A stretch of DNA of 43,810 bases from an uncultured Oscillospiraceae bacterium. GTDB taxonomy: Bacteria; Bacillota; Clostridia; Oscillospirales; Oscillospiraceae. Each line of letters starts with the position of its first letter. Within the stretch, counting starts at the first letter, position 1. The stretch covers positions 1 to 43,810 of the forward strand of contig CALXDC010000019.1 of assembly GCA_944386975.1 (NCBI GenBank), given 5' to 3'. The position numbers were made by a program, and so were the translations under genes. The notes under the pieces were generated by a model that was not told the DNA's origin, ran no database searches, and saw nothing but the letters and a program-made list of their open reading frames with translations. Positions 8,476 to 16,119 of the stretch are shown one piece after another.

Positions 8476-8826
8476 ATGGATACCCCGAAGATTTTTGAGA
8501 GCGAATACCGCTTCTGCCTCATCCTGTGGGAGCGGGAGCCTGTGACCACCACGGAGCTGGTGAGGCTGTGCCAAGAGCGGCTTGGCTGGAAGCGGACCAC
8601 CACCTACACCGTCATCAAGCGGCTGGGGGAGCGGGGGGTGGTCCGAAACGACAACGGCGTGGTCACCGCCCTCATCTCCCGGGAGGAGGCCCAGGTGTCG
8701 GAGATCGACGAGCTGATGGAGAAGAAGTTCCAGGGCTCTCTCCCCGCCTTTCTGGCGGCCTTCGCCCGGCGGCAGGACCTGTCGCCGGAGGAGGTGGAGG
8801 AGATTCGGCGGATCATCGAGAAGTAA
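8476..8826 (+). CDS. BlaI/MecI/CopY family transcriptional repressor (second copy)
   Basis: 116 aa. The winged helix is visible in YRFCLILWEREPVTTTELVRL and in GWKRTTTYTVIKRLGERGVV, the latter matching the BlaI recognition region. The C-terminal helix (SPEEVEEIRRIIEK) is the dimerisation end. AAAGGAGGAGG precedes the ATG. It is distinct from the first copy in sequence, and the operators also differ (GTCTA...TAGAC against GACAnTGT), so the two circuits are probably insulated from each other. Confidence 0.9.
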   Translation: MDTPKIFESEYRFCLILWEREPVTTTELVRLCQERLGWKRTTTYTVIKRLGERGVVRNDNGVVTALISREEAQVSEIDELMEKKFQGSLPAFLAAFARRQDLSPEEVEEIRRIIEK

Positions 8827-8838
8827 GGGAGGCGCACC

Positions 8839-8866
8839 ATGGAGACCCTGTTATGGAGACCCTGTT
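8839..8866 (+). repeat. 14-bp tandem duplication across the start of the second M56 gene
   Basis: ATGGAGACCCTGTT occurs twice head to tail (8839-8852 and 8853-8866). The first ATG has the ribosome site GGGAGG (8828-8833) at a good distance but opens a frame of only ten codons ending at TGA 8869-8871. The second ATG is in the M56 frame. Confidence 0.9.
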
Positions 8867-10559
8867 TTTGAAGCTGGTAAACCTCAGCCTGTCCGCCGGG
8901 TGGCTGGTGTTGGTGGTGTTGGCGCTGCGGCTGGTGTTCCGAAAGGCGCCCCGGTGGATTTTCTGCCTGCTGTGGGGCCTGGTGGCCCTGCGGCTGGCGT
9001 GCCCCTTCTCTGTCGAGAGCGCCCTGAGCCTTCTCCCCAGCGCCCAGGTGGTGCCCACGGAGTCCCTTCACACCGCTGCGCCCCAGATCCATACCGGTAT
9101 CCCCGCCGTCAACAGCGCGGTGAATCCCGTTCTGGCGGAGGCCCTGGCCCCGGCGGCGGGGTCCGGGACGGGGCCGGTCTGGGCGGCGTCGGTGGTCCTC
9201 TCCCGGCTCTGGCTGGCGGGGGCGGTCCTGATGGCCCTCTACGCCCTGGGGAGCTGGCTCCTCCTGCGGCGGCGGCTTCGCACCGCCACCCGCCTCCGGG
9301 ACAACATCCGGCAGAGCGAGTGGGTGGAGACCCCCTTTGTGCTGGGCGTCCTCCGCCCGGCGGTTTACCTGCCCTACCGGGTGGGGGAGACAGAGCTGCC
9401 CTATGTGATCGCCCACGAGGAGGCCCACATCCGCCGCCGGGACCACTGGTGGAAGCCCCTGGGCTTCGCCCTGCTGGCCGTCTACTGGTTCCACCCCCTT
9501 CTGTGGCTGGCCTACTGGCTGTTGTGCCGGGACATCGAGGGGGCCTGCGACGAGAAGGTGATCCGGGAGATGGGGGTCGAGGATCGGCGGGGGTATGCCG
9601 CCGCCCTGCTCCGCTGGAGCGTTCGCCCCGGGCGGATCGCCGCCTGCCCCCTGGCCTTCGGAGAGGTGGGGGTGAAGAAGCGGGTGAAGGCGGTGATGGG
9701 CTACAAGCGGCCCGCGTTCTGGCTTGTCCTTGCAGCCCTGGCAGCCTGCGCCGTGGCGGCGGTGTGCTTTTTGACGGACCCGGTGACCGGCCCCTCTCCC
9801 GCAGAGAAGCGCTATACCTACGAGGGGAAGGGCTTCGGCGGGGACTTCGCCATCACGGTCCGGGACGACGGTACCTTCACCTACTACGAGGGTATGCTGA
9901 GCAGCCATTTGGGAAACGGTACCTGGGGCGTCTCCGGGGATATCCTGACTTTGACGGACCGGAAGGGGGCGGAACCTGTCCGGGTCAACCGCTTCCGCAT
10001 GGAGGGGGATGATCTGGTGTTTCTGGCGGAGGGCTCCGACAACTTCCTCTATGTGCAGCTGTCGGAAGGGGAGAGGTTTTACGGTGAAGCCCTTCCCGAC
10101 ACGCCCTCCGGCGTGACGAAGTGGCTGGACTACACCGAGGAGCCATCCCAGATGGACTGGGACGGCAAGGTGACCATGGAACTGCCGGAATTCCCCGGCG
10201 TCACCTTCCGCTATACCCCGGAGCGGATCACCGCCTGGGAGGACGGGGAGGAGGTCCTCCTCATCACGGGCATGCCCATCTGGAACGTCTATTTTGAGGA
10301 CCTCACCGGCGACGGCCTGCCGGAGGTCTGCGCCACCCTCAGCTGGGGCTCCGGCATCGTCGACACCCGGGTGGTGATCTACGACTACGCCAATGGGGCC
10401 AGCTACGCCCTGGAGGACCGGATGTTCACGGACTACGCCCTCCGGTATGAGGAGGCCGACGGCCTTCTGTATGTGGATCAGCGGGCGTACAACAGCGGCG
10501 AGCTTCTCTCCTCCGGCCCCCTGGTCTACGCCGACGGCTGCATCCAGGTGGAGGAGTAG
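8853..10559 (+). CDS. BlaR1-like M56 family membrane metallopeptidase (second copy)
   Basis: 568 aa. N-terminal membrane helices (SAGWLVLVVLALRLVF, IFCLLWGLVALRLACP) are followed by the M56 peptidase with HEEAH near residues 187-191 and CDEKVI downstream. A further hydrophobic segment lies near residue 300 (FWLVLAALAACAVAAVCF). The C-terminal domain of about 250 residues is probably outside the cell, with no beta-lactam sensor motifs seen. ATG 8853 is used because it is in frame and gives the family start METLFLKL. Its ribosome site is unusually far (about 20 bases) because of a 14-bp duplication, so translation may be weakened or depend on the short upstream frame. Confidence 0.85.
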   Translation: METLFLKLVNLSLSAGWLVLVVLALRLVFRKAPRWIFCLLWGLVALRLACPFSVESALSLLPSAQVVPTESLHTAAPQIHTGIPAVNSAVNPVLAEALAPAAGSGTGPVWAASVVLSRLWLAGAVLMALYALGSWLLLRRRLRTATRLRDNIRQSEWVETPFVLGVLRPAVYLPYRVGETELPYVIAHEEAHIRRRDHWWKPLGFALLAVYWFHPLLWLAYWLLCRDIEGACDEKVIREMGVEDRRGYAAALLRWSVRPGRIAACPLAFGEVGVKKRVKAVMGYKRPAFWLVLAALAACAVAAVCFLTDPVTGPSPAEKRYTYEGKGFGGDFAITVRDDGTFTYYEGMLSSHLGNGTWGVSGDILTLTDRKGAEPVRVNRFRMEGDDLVFLAEGSDNFLYVQLSEGERFYGEALPDTPSGVTKWLDYTEEPSQMDWDGKVTMELPEFPGVTFRYTPERITAWEDGEEVLLITGMPIWNVYFEDLTGDGLPEVCATLSWGSGIVDTRVVIYDYANGASYALEDRMFTDYALRYEEADGLLYVDQRAYNSGELLSSGPLVYADGCIQVEE

Positions 10560-10562
10560 GAA

Positions 10563-10605
10563 AAACGCACAGGACCTGTAGCGTGGTCCCGTGCGTTTCT
10601 TTCGC
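10563..10605. terminator. Bidirectional terminator between the second M56 gene and the serpin gene
   Basis: Stem AAACGCAC-x-GGACC with GGTCC-x-GTGCGTTT and an 8-base loop (10563-10598). The plus side continues CTTTC; the minus side ends in TTTTT. It lies between two convergent genes. Confidence 0.75.
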
Positions 10606-10618
10606 TTGGTCCTTTTAT

Positions 10619-12085
10619 TCAGACCGGCTGGTTCACCACCCCGGCGAACAGCAGCTGGCCCGACGGGCCGGTGACGACGAAGAGGAAGGGCCGGTTCGCC
10701 ACAAAGTCCACCTCCTCCTCGGGGGGCTCAGAAGACCCTGACGCGGCCATCACCGTGTAGGCGGCGGCGGTGACCCCCTCCTCGTCGATGGCCACCCGGG
10801 CGGCGTGCTTCACCTGGGAGACATAGATCCCCTCCACCGCTTCCGTCATGGGGGAGAAGTCGGCGCGGCTGCTGTCGAAGACGTCGGTGACCCCCAGGGT
10901 CCGGAGGCCCTCGATGAGGTCCACCTCTCCCGCTATGTCGAACTTGGGCAGGGCCTGGTTCACAATGAGCCTCTTACTCTGTTCCCAGTCCCGGCCCGCA
11001 AGAAAGAAGTCCGCCGCCTCCCCGCTGGCGAGCAGCTCCTCCGGACTGACCCCCTCGTCGGGGAGGAGGAACCACATGATGCCGCCGTCGTCAAGGTTCC
11101 TGCCGATGGCGGAGAACCGGTCTCCCCAGTAGTAGGTGTCGGTGGTGGACTGGTGGAGGAAGTCGCAGGTCACATCCCCATCCGGGGTGTGGAAGGCGCC
11201 GGGGGCGGTGTTCTCCTCCTGGAACTCGTTGACCCACTTGGTCCGGAAATAGATGGTGGTGGCCAGGGCCAGCACCGTGTCGGGGGCCAGGGTGAGGTCC
11301 GCCGCCTGCTCCTCCAAAAGACCTCCGGTCTGCTGGTTGATCCAGGCCCGGAGGGCCTCGTTCACCGCCTCGCTGCCCAGGTCTCCCCGGTAGGAGGAGG
11401 CGTAATAGGTCTCCGCCAGGGTATCCAGGGTCTCCTGGAGAAAGGGCAGATCCTCCTGGAGCCACAGGGAGGCGGCCAGGATGCTGACGGTGGCCCCGTC
11501 GTCGCAGTAGCTGGCATTCCAGAGGGCGGCGGCCTGGGAGCGGAGGGATTCCATGTCCTCCTGGCCCAGAAGGTTCAAAATCTGCCCCCGGCTCTCCCCG
11601 TCGGTGAGTTCCGCCAGCATCCCTAAGGCAAAGTACACGTTCAGGGGGGAGAAGACCCGGTTCTCCCCCTCCTCCCCGGCCAGGAACACGGGGAGGGCGG
11701 CGGCATAGAAGTCCGAGAGGCTGTCCGCATAGTCCGCCCCCTGCTCCACCAGGGCCTGCCGGCCCTCCCGCCAGGCCTGGTAGACCTCCATAAAGCCGTC
11801 GTTGTCAAAGGTTCCGTTCTCGCCGGCAAAGGCGTTCTCGTCGGGGTAGGGGGCCATCTCCGGATAGGCCGCCAGGGCCACCGCCTCTACGCCGCCCATG
11901 GGGTCCGGCGTCTCCATGGGGCCCTTGGGCCACAGCAGGGCGGAGGCTGTAAAGGCAAAGACCAGCACAGCCGCCGCGGCCCACAGCCACAGCTGCCGCC
12001 GGGCCCTCCGGGGCCGCCGCCCCGCCTCCTCCACTAATTTGGGGTCCACGAACCCTAACTTTTCCAAAAATTCTCTGCCTCTCAT
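10619..12085 (-). CDS. Membrane-anchored serpin fused to an anti-sigma-like N-terminus
   Basis: 488 aa. Residues 1-32 are cytoplasmic and charged (REFLEKLGFVDPKLVEEA plus an Arg-rich stop). One membrane helix lies at about 33-52 (LWLWAAAAVLVFAFTASALL). A serpin domain fills about 115-488. Serpin hallmarks are VFSPLNVYFALGMLAELT, the hinge DEEGVTAAAYTVM of the reactive-centre loop around residues 430-445, and the C-terminal ANRPFLFVVTG. The loop hinge has the small-residue pattern of inhibitory serpins; the scissile bond is probably in the SGSSE stretch, suggesting an elastase-like target. The start overlaps the stop of the sigma gene upstream (12082-12085), the layout of sigma/anti-sigma pairs. 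Function as a regulator is inference. Confidence 0.85.
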   Translation of the reverse strand: MRGREFLEKLGFVDPKLVEEAGRRPRRARRQLWLWAAAAVLVFAFTASALLWPKGPMETPDPMGGVEAVALAAYPEMAPYPDENAFAGENGTFDNDGFMEVYQAWREGRQALVEQGADYADSLSDFYAAALPVFLAGEEGENRVFSPLNVYFALGMLAELTDGESRGQILNLLGQEDMESLRSQAAALWNASYCDDGATVSILAASLWLQEDLPFLQETLDTLAETYYASSYRGDLGSEAVNEALRAWINQQTGGLLEEQAADLTLAPDTVLALATTIYFRTKWVNEFQEENTAPGAFHTPDGDVTCDFLHQSTTDTYYWGDRFSAIGRNLDDGGIMWFLLPDEGVSPEELLASGEAADFFLAGRDWEQSKRLIVNQALPKFDIAGEVDLIEGLRTLGVTDVFDSSRADFSPMTEAVEGIYVSQVKHAARVAIDEEGVTAAAYTVMAASGSSEPPEEEVDFVANRPFLFVVTGPSGQLLFAGVVNQPV

Positions 12086-12642
12086 AGCTGGTACCCCTCC
12101 TTCATCAGGTACGTCCGCAGGCCCTCCCGTATCCGGTGGAGGGCCGATTTCACCTTGCTCTCGCTGGCGGCGCAGTACCGGGCCACATCCCGGACGCTGT
12201 CAAAATACCAGTAGCGCCGGAGAAACATGATCCGCTGCTCCTCCGGGAGGGTCCGGAGGTAGGCGCTCACCGCCTCCCCTAAGAGAATGCCGTCCACCTC
12301 TCCCGCCGTGTCGCTGGGGGAGGGGATGCACTGCTCCATCTCCGCCGTCAGCTCCGTGAGGACGGCGGCGCGCTTGCGGCACCGCCGGGCGGCGCAGGCG
12401 TTCAGCACCGCGTGGCGCATGATCCGCCCTAAAAAGGCGAAGAGGTAGTCCCAGGGCTGGTGGGGCGGGATGGCGTTCCAGGCCTGGAGGTAGGTGTCGT
12501 TCTCGCACTCCTCCACGGTCTGTTCGTCCTCGATGAGCCGCAGCCCCAGAAGCCGCAGCCGCCTGCCGTATGTTTCCTTTGTCTCTGTCACCGCCCGCTG
12601 GTCCCGGGCCAGGTACAACGCTACGATTCCCCTGTCATCCAT
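12082..12642 (-). CDS. Sigma-70 family RNA polymerase sigma factor paired with the serpin
   Basis: 186 aa from ATG 12642, chosen because GGAGGGAGG lies just upstream; an in-frame GTG at 12675 lacks a ribosome site. Region 2 is seen in ETYGRRLRLLGLRLIEDEQTVEECENDTYLQAW and the arginine-rich ARRCRKR stretch. Region 4 HTH is at the C-terminus (FDSVRDVARYCAASESKVKSALHRIREGL). The ATGA overlap with the serpin gene indicates coupled translation. A minus-strand TATACT at 12678-12683 may be its -10 box, without a convincing -35. Confidence 0.88.
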   Translation of the reverse strand: MDDRGIVALYLARDQRAVTETKETYGRRLRLLGLRLIEDEQTVEECENDTYLQAWNAIPPHQPWDYLFAFLGRIMRHAVLNACAARRCRKRAAVLTELTAEMEQCIPSPSDTAGEVDGILLGEAVSAYLRTLPEEQRIMFLRRYWYFDSVRDVARYCAASESKVKSALHRIREGLRTYLMKEGYQL

Positions 12643-12890
12643 CTCCGTGCCTCCCTCCCTTTGAAGGTCCTTCACTCAGTATAGCAGAAAATTTCCCCTG
12701 CTCGTCGCGTTGGAGAGAAAAATAAAATTATTTTGGAAAGAACTCCGGCATTGTGCGGAAATACTCCGCTTTTGTCCGATACGTCGGTCTGTGGCGCTGC
12801 GGTTTTCCAAAAGCGATGACGGGATTTCGCGATGGCGCTCGGGGATTGAAAATGCCGTTGTTGATGGATGGAGAAAAGGAGAGAATGTCA

Positions 12891-12937
12891 TTGAAATGAC
12901 GGGGGAAATATAGTAAAATGCTATATGTCAGCTATAC
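12891..12937 (+). promoter_or_regulatory. Promoter and possible controller operator of the R-M operon
   Basis: TTGAAA (12891-12896), 17 bp, TAAAAT (12914-12919). An inverted repeat TATAG-N7-CTATA (12909-12925) spans the -10 box, and GCTATA recurs at 12920 and 12931. This would suit autoregulation by the small HTH protein encoded just downstream. The rest of the gap 12684-12890 shows nothing I can assign. Confidence 0.6.
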
Positions 12938-12970
12938 AAATATTAGTTGCGTGATGGTGAGGGGTTACCT

Positions 12971-13180
12971 ATGAGTTTTTCCGAGGATATGAAGCGAATT
13001 CGCCGAAAAGCGTTTATGACCCAGGAGGATTTTGCAAAAGAAATCGGCGTCTCCTTTGCAACGGTCAACCGCTGGGAAACCGGAAAGGCAAGGCCGAATT
13101 TGAAGACCATGAAGCTGATTGACGACTATTGCAAGCGCAACGGTATTGACTTTGATATCAGTGAACAGGTTGATGAATGA
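12971..13180 (+). CDS. Small XRE-type helix-turn-helix regulator (probable R-M controller)
   Basis: 69 aa, almost entirely a Cro/C1-type HTH: KRIRRKAFMTQEDFAKEIG followed by SFATVNRWETGKARPN as turn and recognition helix. ATG 12971 has GGTGAGGGG before it; an in-frame upstream ATG at 12947 has no ribosome site. Its stop overlaps an in-frame ATG of the methyltransferase gene. Small HTH proteins at the head of restriction-modification operons commonly delay nuclease expression, and that role is inferred here. Confidence 0.85.
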   Translation: MSFSEDMKRIRRKAFMTQEDFAKEIGVSFATVNRWETGKARPNLKTMKLIDDYCKRNGIDFDISEQVDE

Positions 13181-13194
13181 GGTGGATTCCCGGT

Positions 13195-14298
13195 ATGAAT
13201 AGACCAAAGTTTGTGGACTTATTTTGCGGATGCGGTGGGTTGAGCCTGGGCTTTCAGATGAGTGGATTTGATCTGATTGCCGGGATTGACTTCAATCAGG
13301 CGGCCATCAAGACGTACAAAAGAAATTTTGCCTCAGCCCAGGCGATCTGTGCCGATATTCTGACCATCGACAAGGAAGAGATTTCAGCCAGAATCGGAAA
13401 TATCCATGAGATAGATGTGATTGTGGGAGGGCCGCCGTGTCAGGGGTTCTCCAACGCAAATAAGAATTATGTTGAACTTGATGATCCCCGAAACAAACTG
13501 TTTTTTGAATTTGTCAAGTTTGTGGAATTGGCACAGCCGAAAGTGGTTGTGATTGAAAATGTGCCGCAGATCATAACCAAAAACGGCGGCTATGCAAAAA
13601 GAAGAATTACCGAAATATTCACCGAGCGTGGATACTGCGTGACAAATGCCATTCTGGATGCGTCGGATTATGGAGTTCCGCAAAAACGCCTGCGGAATTT
13701 TTTTATTATTACAAAGGGCAGAGCGTTTGATCTGGAGAGGATCGCAAAGCAGGATGTGCGGATCACGGTAAAGGACGCCATTGGGGAGTTGTACCAGTTT
13801 GAAGGGACGTCGCCGGATTTCCGGAAACTGCATCTTGCCCCGGATACGCCCTATCGTGCCTATCTCAGAGCGGCAGACAACATGGTTGCCAATCATGATA
13901 TTCATTATCCTGCTGCAATCCAGCAGGAGAGGATCTCCCATGTTCCCCAGGGCGGAAACTGGAGAGATGTGCCGGAAGAGCTGTGGGCGACAAAGCGGAC
14001 CACAAATTCGGGGAGGACAAACCGGCACTCGTCGGCGTATAAGAGATTGAGGGAGGAGGACCTCTCCGTTACAATAGATGCGGGAAACCAGCACAGCAAC
14101 TACTACCATCCGATTTTTCACCGATTGCCGACAGTGCGGGAGGCGGCCAGGCTGCAGTCATTTCCCGATGCCTTTGCGTTTGAAGGGATTATGACGGAGC
14201 AGTATTTGCAGGTGGGGAACGCAGTTCCGCCGCTGATGGCCAGGAGCATTGCGGATGCAATCAAGGAGTTATTTGCAGATGAAGAACAAAATCATTGA
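13195..14298 (+). CDS. DNA (cytosine-5-)-methyltransferase, first of a tandem pair
   Basis: 367 aa. All core C5 motifs are visible: motif I FVDLFCGCGGLSLGF binds AdoMet, motif IV GGPPCQGFS has the catalytic Cys82, motif VI is ENVPQ (Glu121), motif VIII QKRLRNFF, motif IX region PTVREAARLQSFPD and motif X LQVGNAVPPLMARSIA. The variable target-recognition domain lies between VIII and IX. ATG 13195 follows GAGGTGG; an alternative ATG at 13177 overlaps the previous stop. Base use is visibly more A/T-rich than in flanking genes. Positionally it corresponds to ydiO of B. subtilis BsuMI. Confidence 0.95.
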   Translation: MNRPKFVDLFCGCGGLSLGFQMSGFDLIAGIDFNQAAIKTYKRNFASAQAICADILTIDKEEISARIGNIHEIDVIVGGPPCQGFSNANKNYVELDDPRNKLFFEFVKFVELAQPKVVVIENVPQIITKNGGYAKRRITEIFTERGYCVTNAILDASDYGVPQKRLRNFFIITKGRAFDLERIAKQDVRITVKDAIGELYQFEGTSPDFRKLHLAPDTPYRAYLRAADNMVANHDIHYPAAIQQERISHVPQGGNWRDVPEELWATKRTTNSGRTNRHSSAYKRLREEDLSVTIDAGNQHSNYYHPIFHRLPTVREAARLQSFPDAFAFEGIMTEQYLQVGNAVPPLMARSIADAIKELFADEEQNH

Positions 14299-15325
14299 CC
14301 TGTTTTGCGGATGCGGCGGTCTCAGCCTCGGGTTTGAGATGGCCGGGTTTGAGGTGTCCTATGCAATTGATCTGTGGAGAAGAGCAGTAGACACCTATAA
14401 TCACAACCGTGAAAAACAGGTGGCACAATGTATGGATATCCATATGCTGACGGACGCCCAAATCCTTGCTTTGAACGAACAGCGGGATGTGGCGGGGGTG
14501 ATCGGCGGACCGCCTTGCCAGGGGTTCAGCAAGGTGGGAACCCGGGACGTCAACGACCCGCGGAACCATCTGTATCTGGAATATTACAGGGTGGTACGGC
14601 TGGTGGAGCCGGAATTTTTTGTGATAGAAAATGTTTCCGGACTTTTGAACCTGTCAAACGGCCTGTTTCGCGACGATATTGTGAAACGGTTTGGAGCGCT
14701 TGGCTATGAGGTGGCGTTTCAGGAGGTGGTGGCCTCCGATTATGGGGTGCCGCAAAACCGTCATCGGGTCTTTTTTGTGGGGATGAAGGGCGGCAGGTTC
14801 AAGTTCCCCGGCAAAGTTGACGGCGTCGTCACAAGCAAGGATGCCATCGGCGATCTCCTGCCGCTGACGGCAGAGAACGGGCTGGAGGAGGACCATAATT
14901 ATGCGTCCGAGCCGCAGAATGACTACCAGCGTAAAATGCGCGGCTGCCAGAAACGGGTGAAGAATCATCAGATCACTCTCCACACGCAGCAGACAATTGA
15001 CATTATCTCCATGGTTCCGGATGGAGGGACCATTTATGATCTGCCGGATGAGTATTGGAACGTCCGCAAATATCGGAAGGGATTTGAGCGCATGCCCAGC
15101 TTCAAGCCCTGCCATACCGTGGATACCGGACATCGGAATTATTTCCACTATGCGGAGAACAGAATCCCGACGGCCCGTGAGAATGCGCGGCTGCAGTCTT
15201 TTCCAGATTGGTATGAATTCCTGGGGACAAAGACAGATCAGTACAAGGAGATTGGAAACGCAGTGCCGCCTGAACTGGCGTACCACATCGCAAATGCGAT
15301 AAAGGAGCAGTTGGAGGAGGAATAG
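14279..15325 (+). CDS. DNA (cytosine-5-)-methyltransferase, second of a tandem pair
   Basis: 348 aa. Motif I is IIDLFCGCGGLSLGFEMAG, motif IV GGPPCQGFSKVG with Cys80, motif VI ENVSGL, motif VIII QNRHRVFFVG, motif IX PTARENARLQSFPD and motif X EIGNAVPPELAYHIA. ATG 14279 overlaps the end of the first methyltransferase by 20 bases, with GGAG about ten bases upstream. The core motifs resemble the first enzyme but the recognition domains differ, so the two are not a recent duplication. Paired C5 enzymes protect both strands or two sites in BsuMI and LlaJI systems. Confidence 0.95.
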   Translation: MKNKIIDLFCGCGGLSLGFEMAGFEVSYAIDLWRRAVDTYNHNREKQVAQCMDIHMLTDAQILALNEQRDVAGVIGGPPCQGFSKVGTRDVNDPRNHLYLEYYRVVRLVEPEFFVIENVSGLLNLSNGLFRDDIVKRFGALGYEVAFQEVVASDYGVPQNRHRVFFVGMKGGRFKFPGKVDGVVTSKDAIGDLLPLTAENGLEEDHNYASEPQNDYQRKMRGCQKRVKNHQITLHTQQTIDIISMVPDGGTIYDLPDEYWNVRKYRKGFERMPSFKPCHTVDTGHRNYFHYAENRIPTARENARLQSFPDWYEFLGTKTDQYKEIGNAVPPELAYHIANAIKEQLEEE

Positions 15326-15327
15326 CA

Positions 15328-16119
15328 ATGGATATCACCGTTTCAAGTCCCGGTTCTCCCGGAACCAGCTTTACAGAGAATGTGAAGGAAAAGATATTGA
15401 TTCTTTTTGATGTTCTGGAGCGGAACGGAAATTTTGCATCCATGGGGGATTTGGGGGCGGAGCTGCAGAGATTCGGAATCAATTGGAATTATGCCAGAAA
15501 TATTCTGCCGTTTTTGAAAAACTGTGGAATTGTGAAGTATCAGGAGGCCTCTCCTATTGAAAACAGGAGCTTTTTCACCAATATCGGATACGCCTATGTG
15601 GATATCCTGCGCAGCATAAAAGCGGTGAAGGAGGAGCCGGAAAGCGGTCTGCGCCGTGAAGTGCTTGCGCGGCTGGAGCGGATTCAGCAGGCAATTTATT
15701 TCCAGTGCCTGGTTCTTATGATGAAAAATCCGGAATGCAACTATGGGTACGATTTCTTTGATGTGCTTTGCTTTGTTGTGAAGTACGGCAGCATTGATTC
15801 GACGGAATATCTGTTGATCCAGCACGAACGGGAGGTCCATCCGGAGGGGTATCTGGATGCAATGCAGGATATGGTACATCGCTATCGAAGCGGCTCCATT
15901 GCCATACGGATCAAGACAAGAACAAAGAATGGTGAAAGCGGCAGAGCCAAAAGTGTGAATTCCTTCCCCTATGTGTGGGGGAATTTTGTGAAAGCCGGAG
16001 TATTTGAAAAAAGGGAAGACGGCAGATATTATATGGCAGAGGATCGGATGCCGGAAATACAGAATGCGGTACAGGAGGTGGGAGCATGTCAGAATTCAGT
16101 CCACAGGCAATCGAAGTGA
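15328..16119 (+). CDS. Unidentified protein of the R-M operon, YdiR-like by position
   Basis: 263 aa. No catalytic motif is recognised. Residues about 20-75 (KILILFDVLERNGNFASMG ... NYARNILPFLKNCGIVKY) have the spacing of a winged helix, and the C-terminus (WGNFVKAGVFEKREDGRYYM) resembles a second winged helix. It starts two bases after the second methyltransferase with a GGAGGAGG site and overlaps the AAA+ gene by 34 bases, so it is made together with the restriction subunits. In BsuMI the equivalent slot is ydiR, which is needed for restriction; homology at sequence level could not be tested here. Confidence 0.75.
   Translation: MDITVSSPGSPGTSFTENVKEKILILFDVLERNGNFASMGDLGAELQRFGINWNYARNILPFLKNCGIVKYQEASPIENRSFFTNIGYAYVDILRSIKAVKEEPESGLRREVLARLERIQQAIYFQCLVLMMKNPECNYGYDFFDVLCFVVKYGSIDSTEYLLIQHEREVHPEGYLDAMQDMVHRYRSGSIAIRIKTRTKNGESGRAKSVNSFPYVWGNFVKAGVFEKREDGRYYMAEDRMPEIQNAVQEVGACQNSVHRQSK

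Noticed and set aside
8604-9908. Minus-strand frame opposite the second M56 gene
   Set aside because: Composition typical of antisense of a high-G+C gene; the plus strand carries clear BlaI and M56 motifs.
12710-12913. Small plus-strand frame in the gap before the R-M operon
   Set aside because: No ribosome site, and it runs through the -35 and spacer of the R-M promoter.
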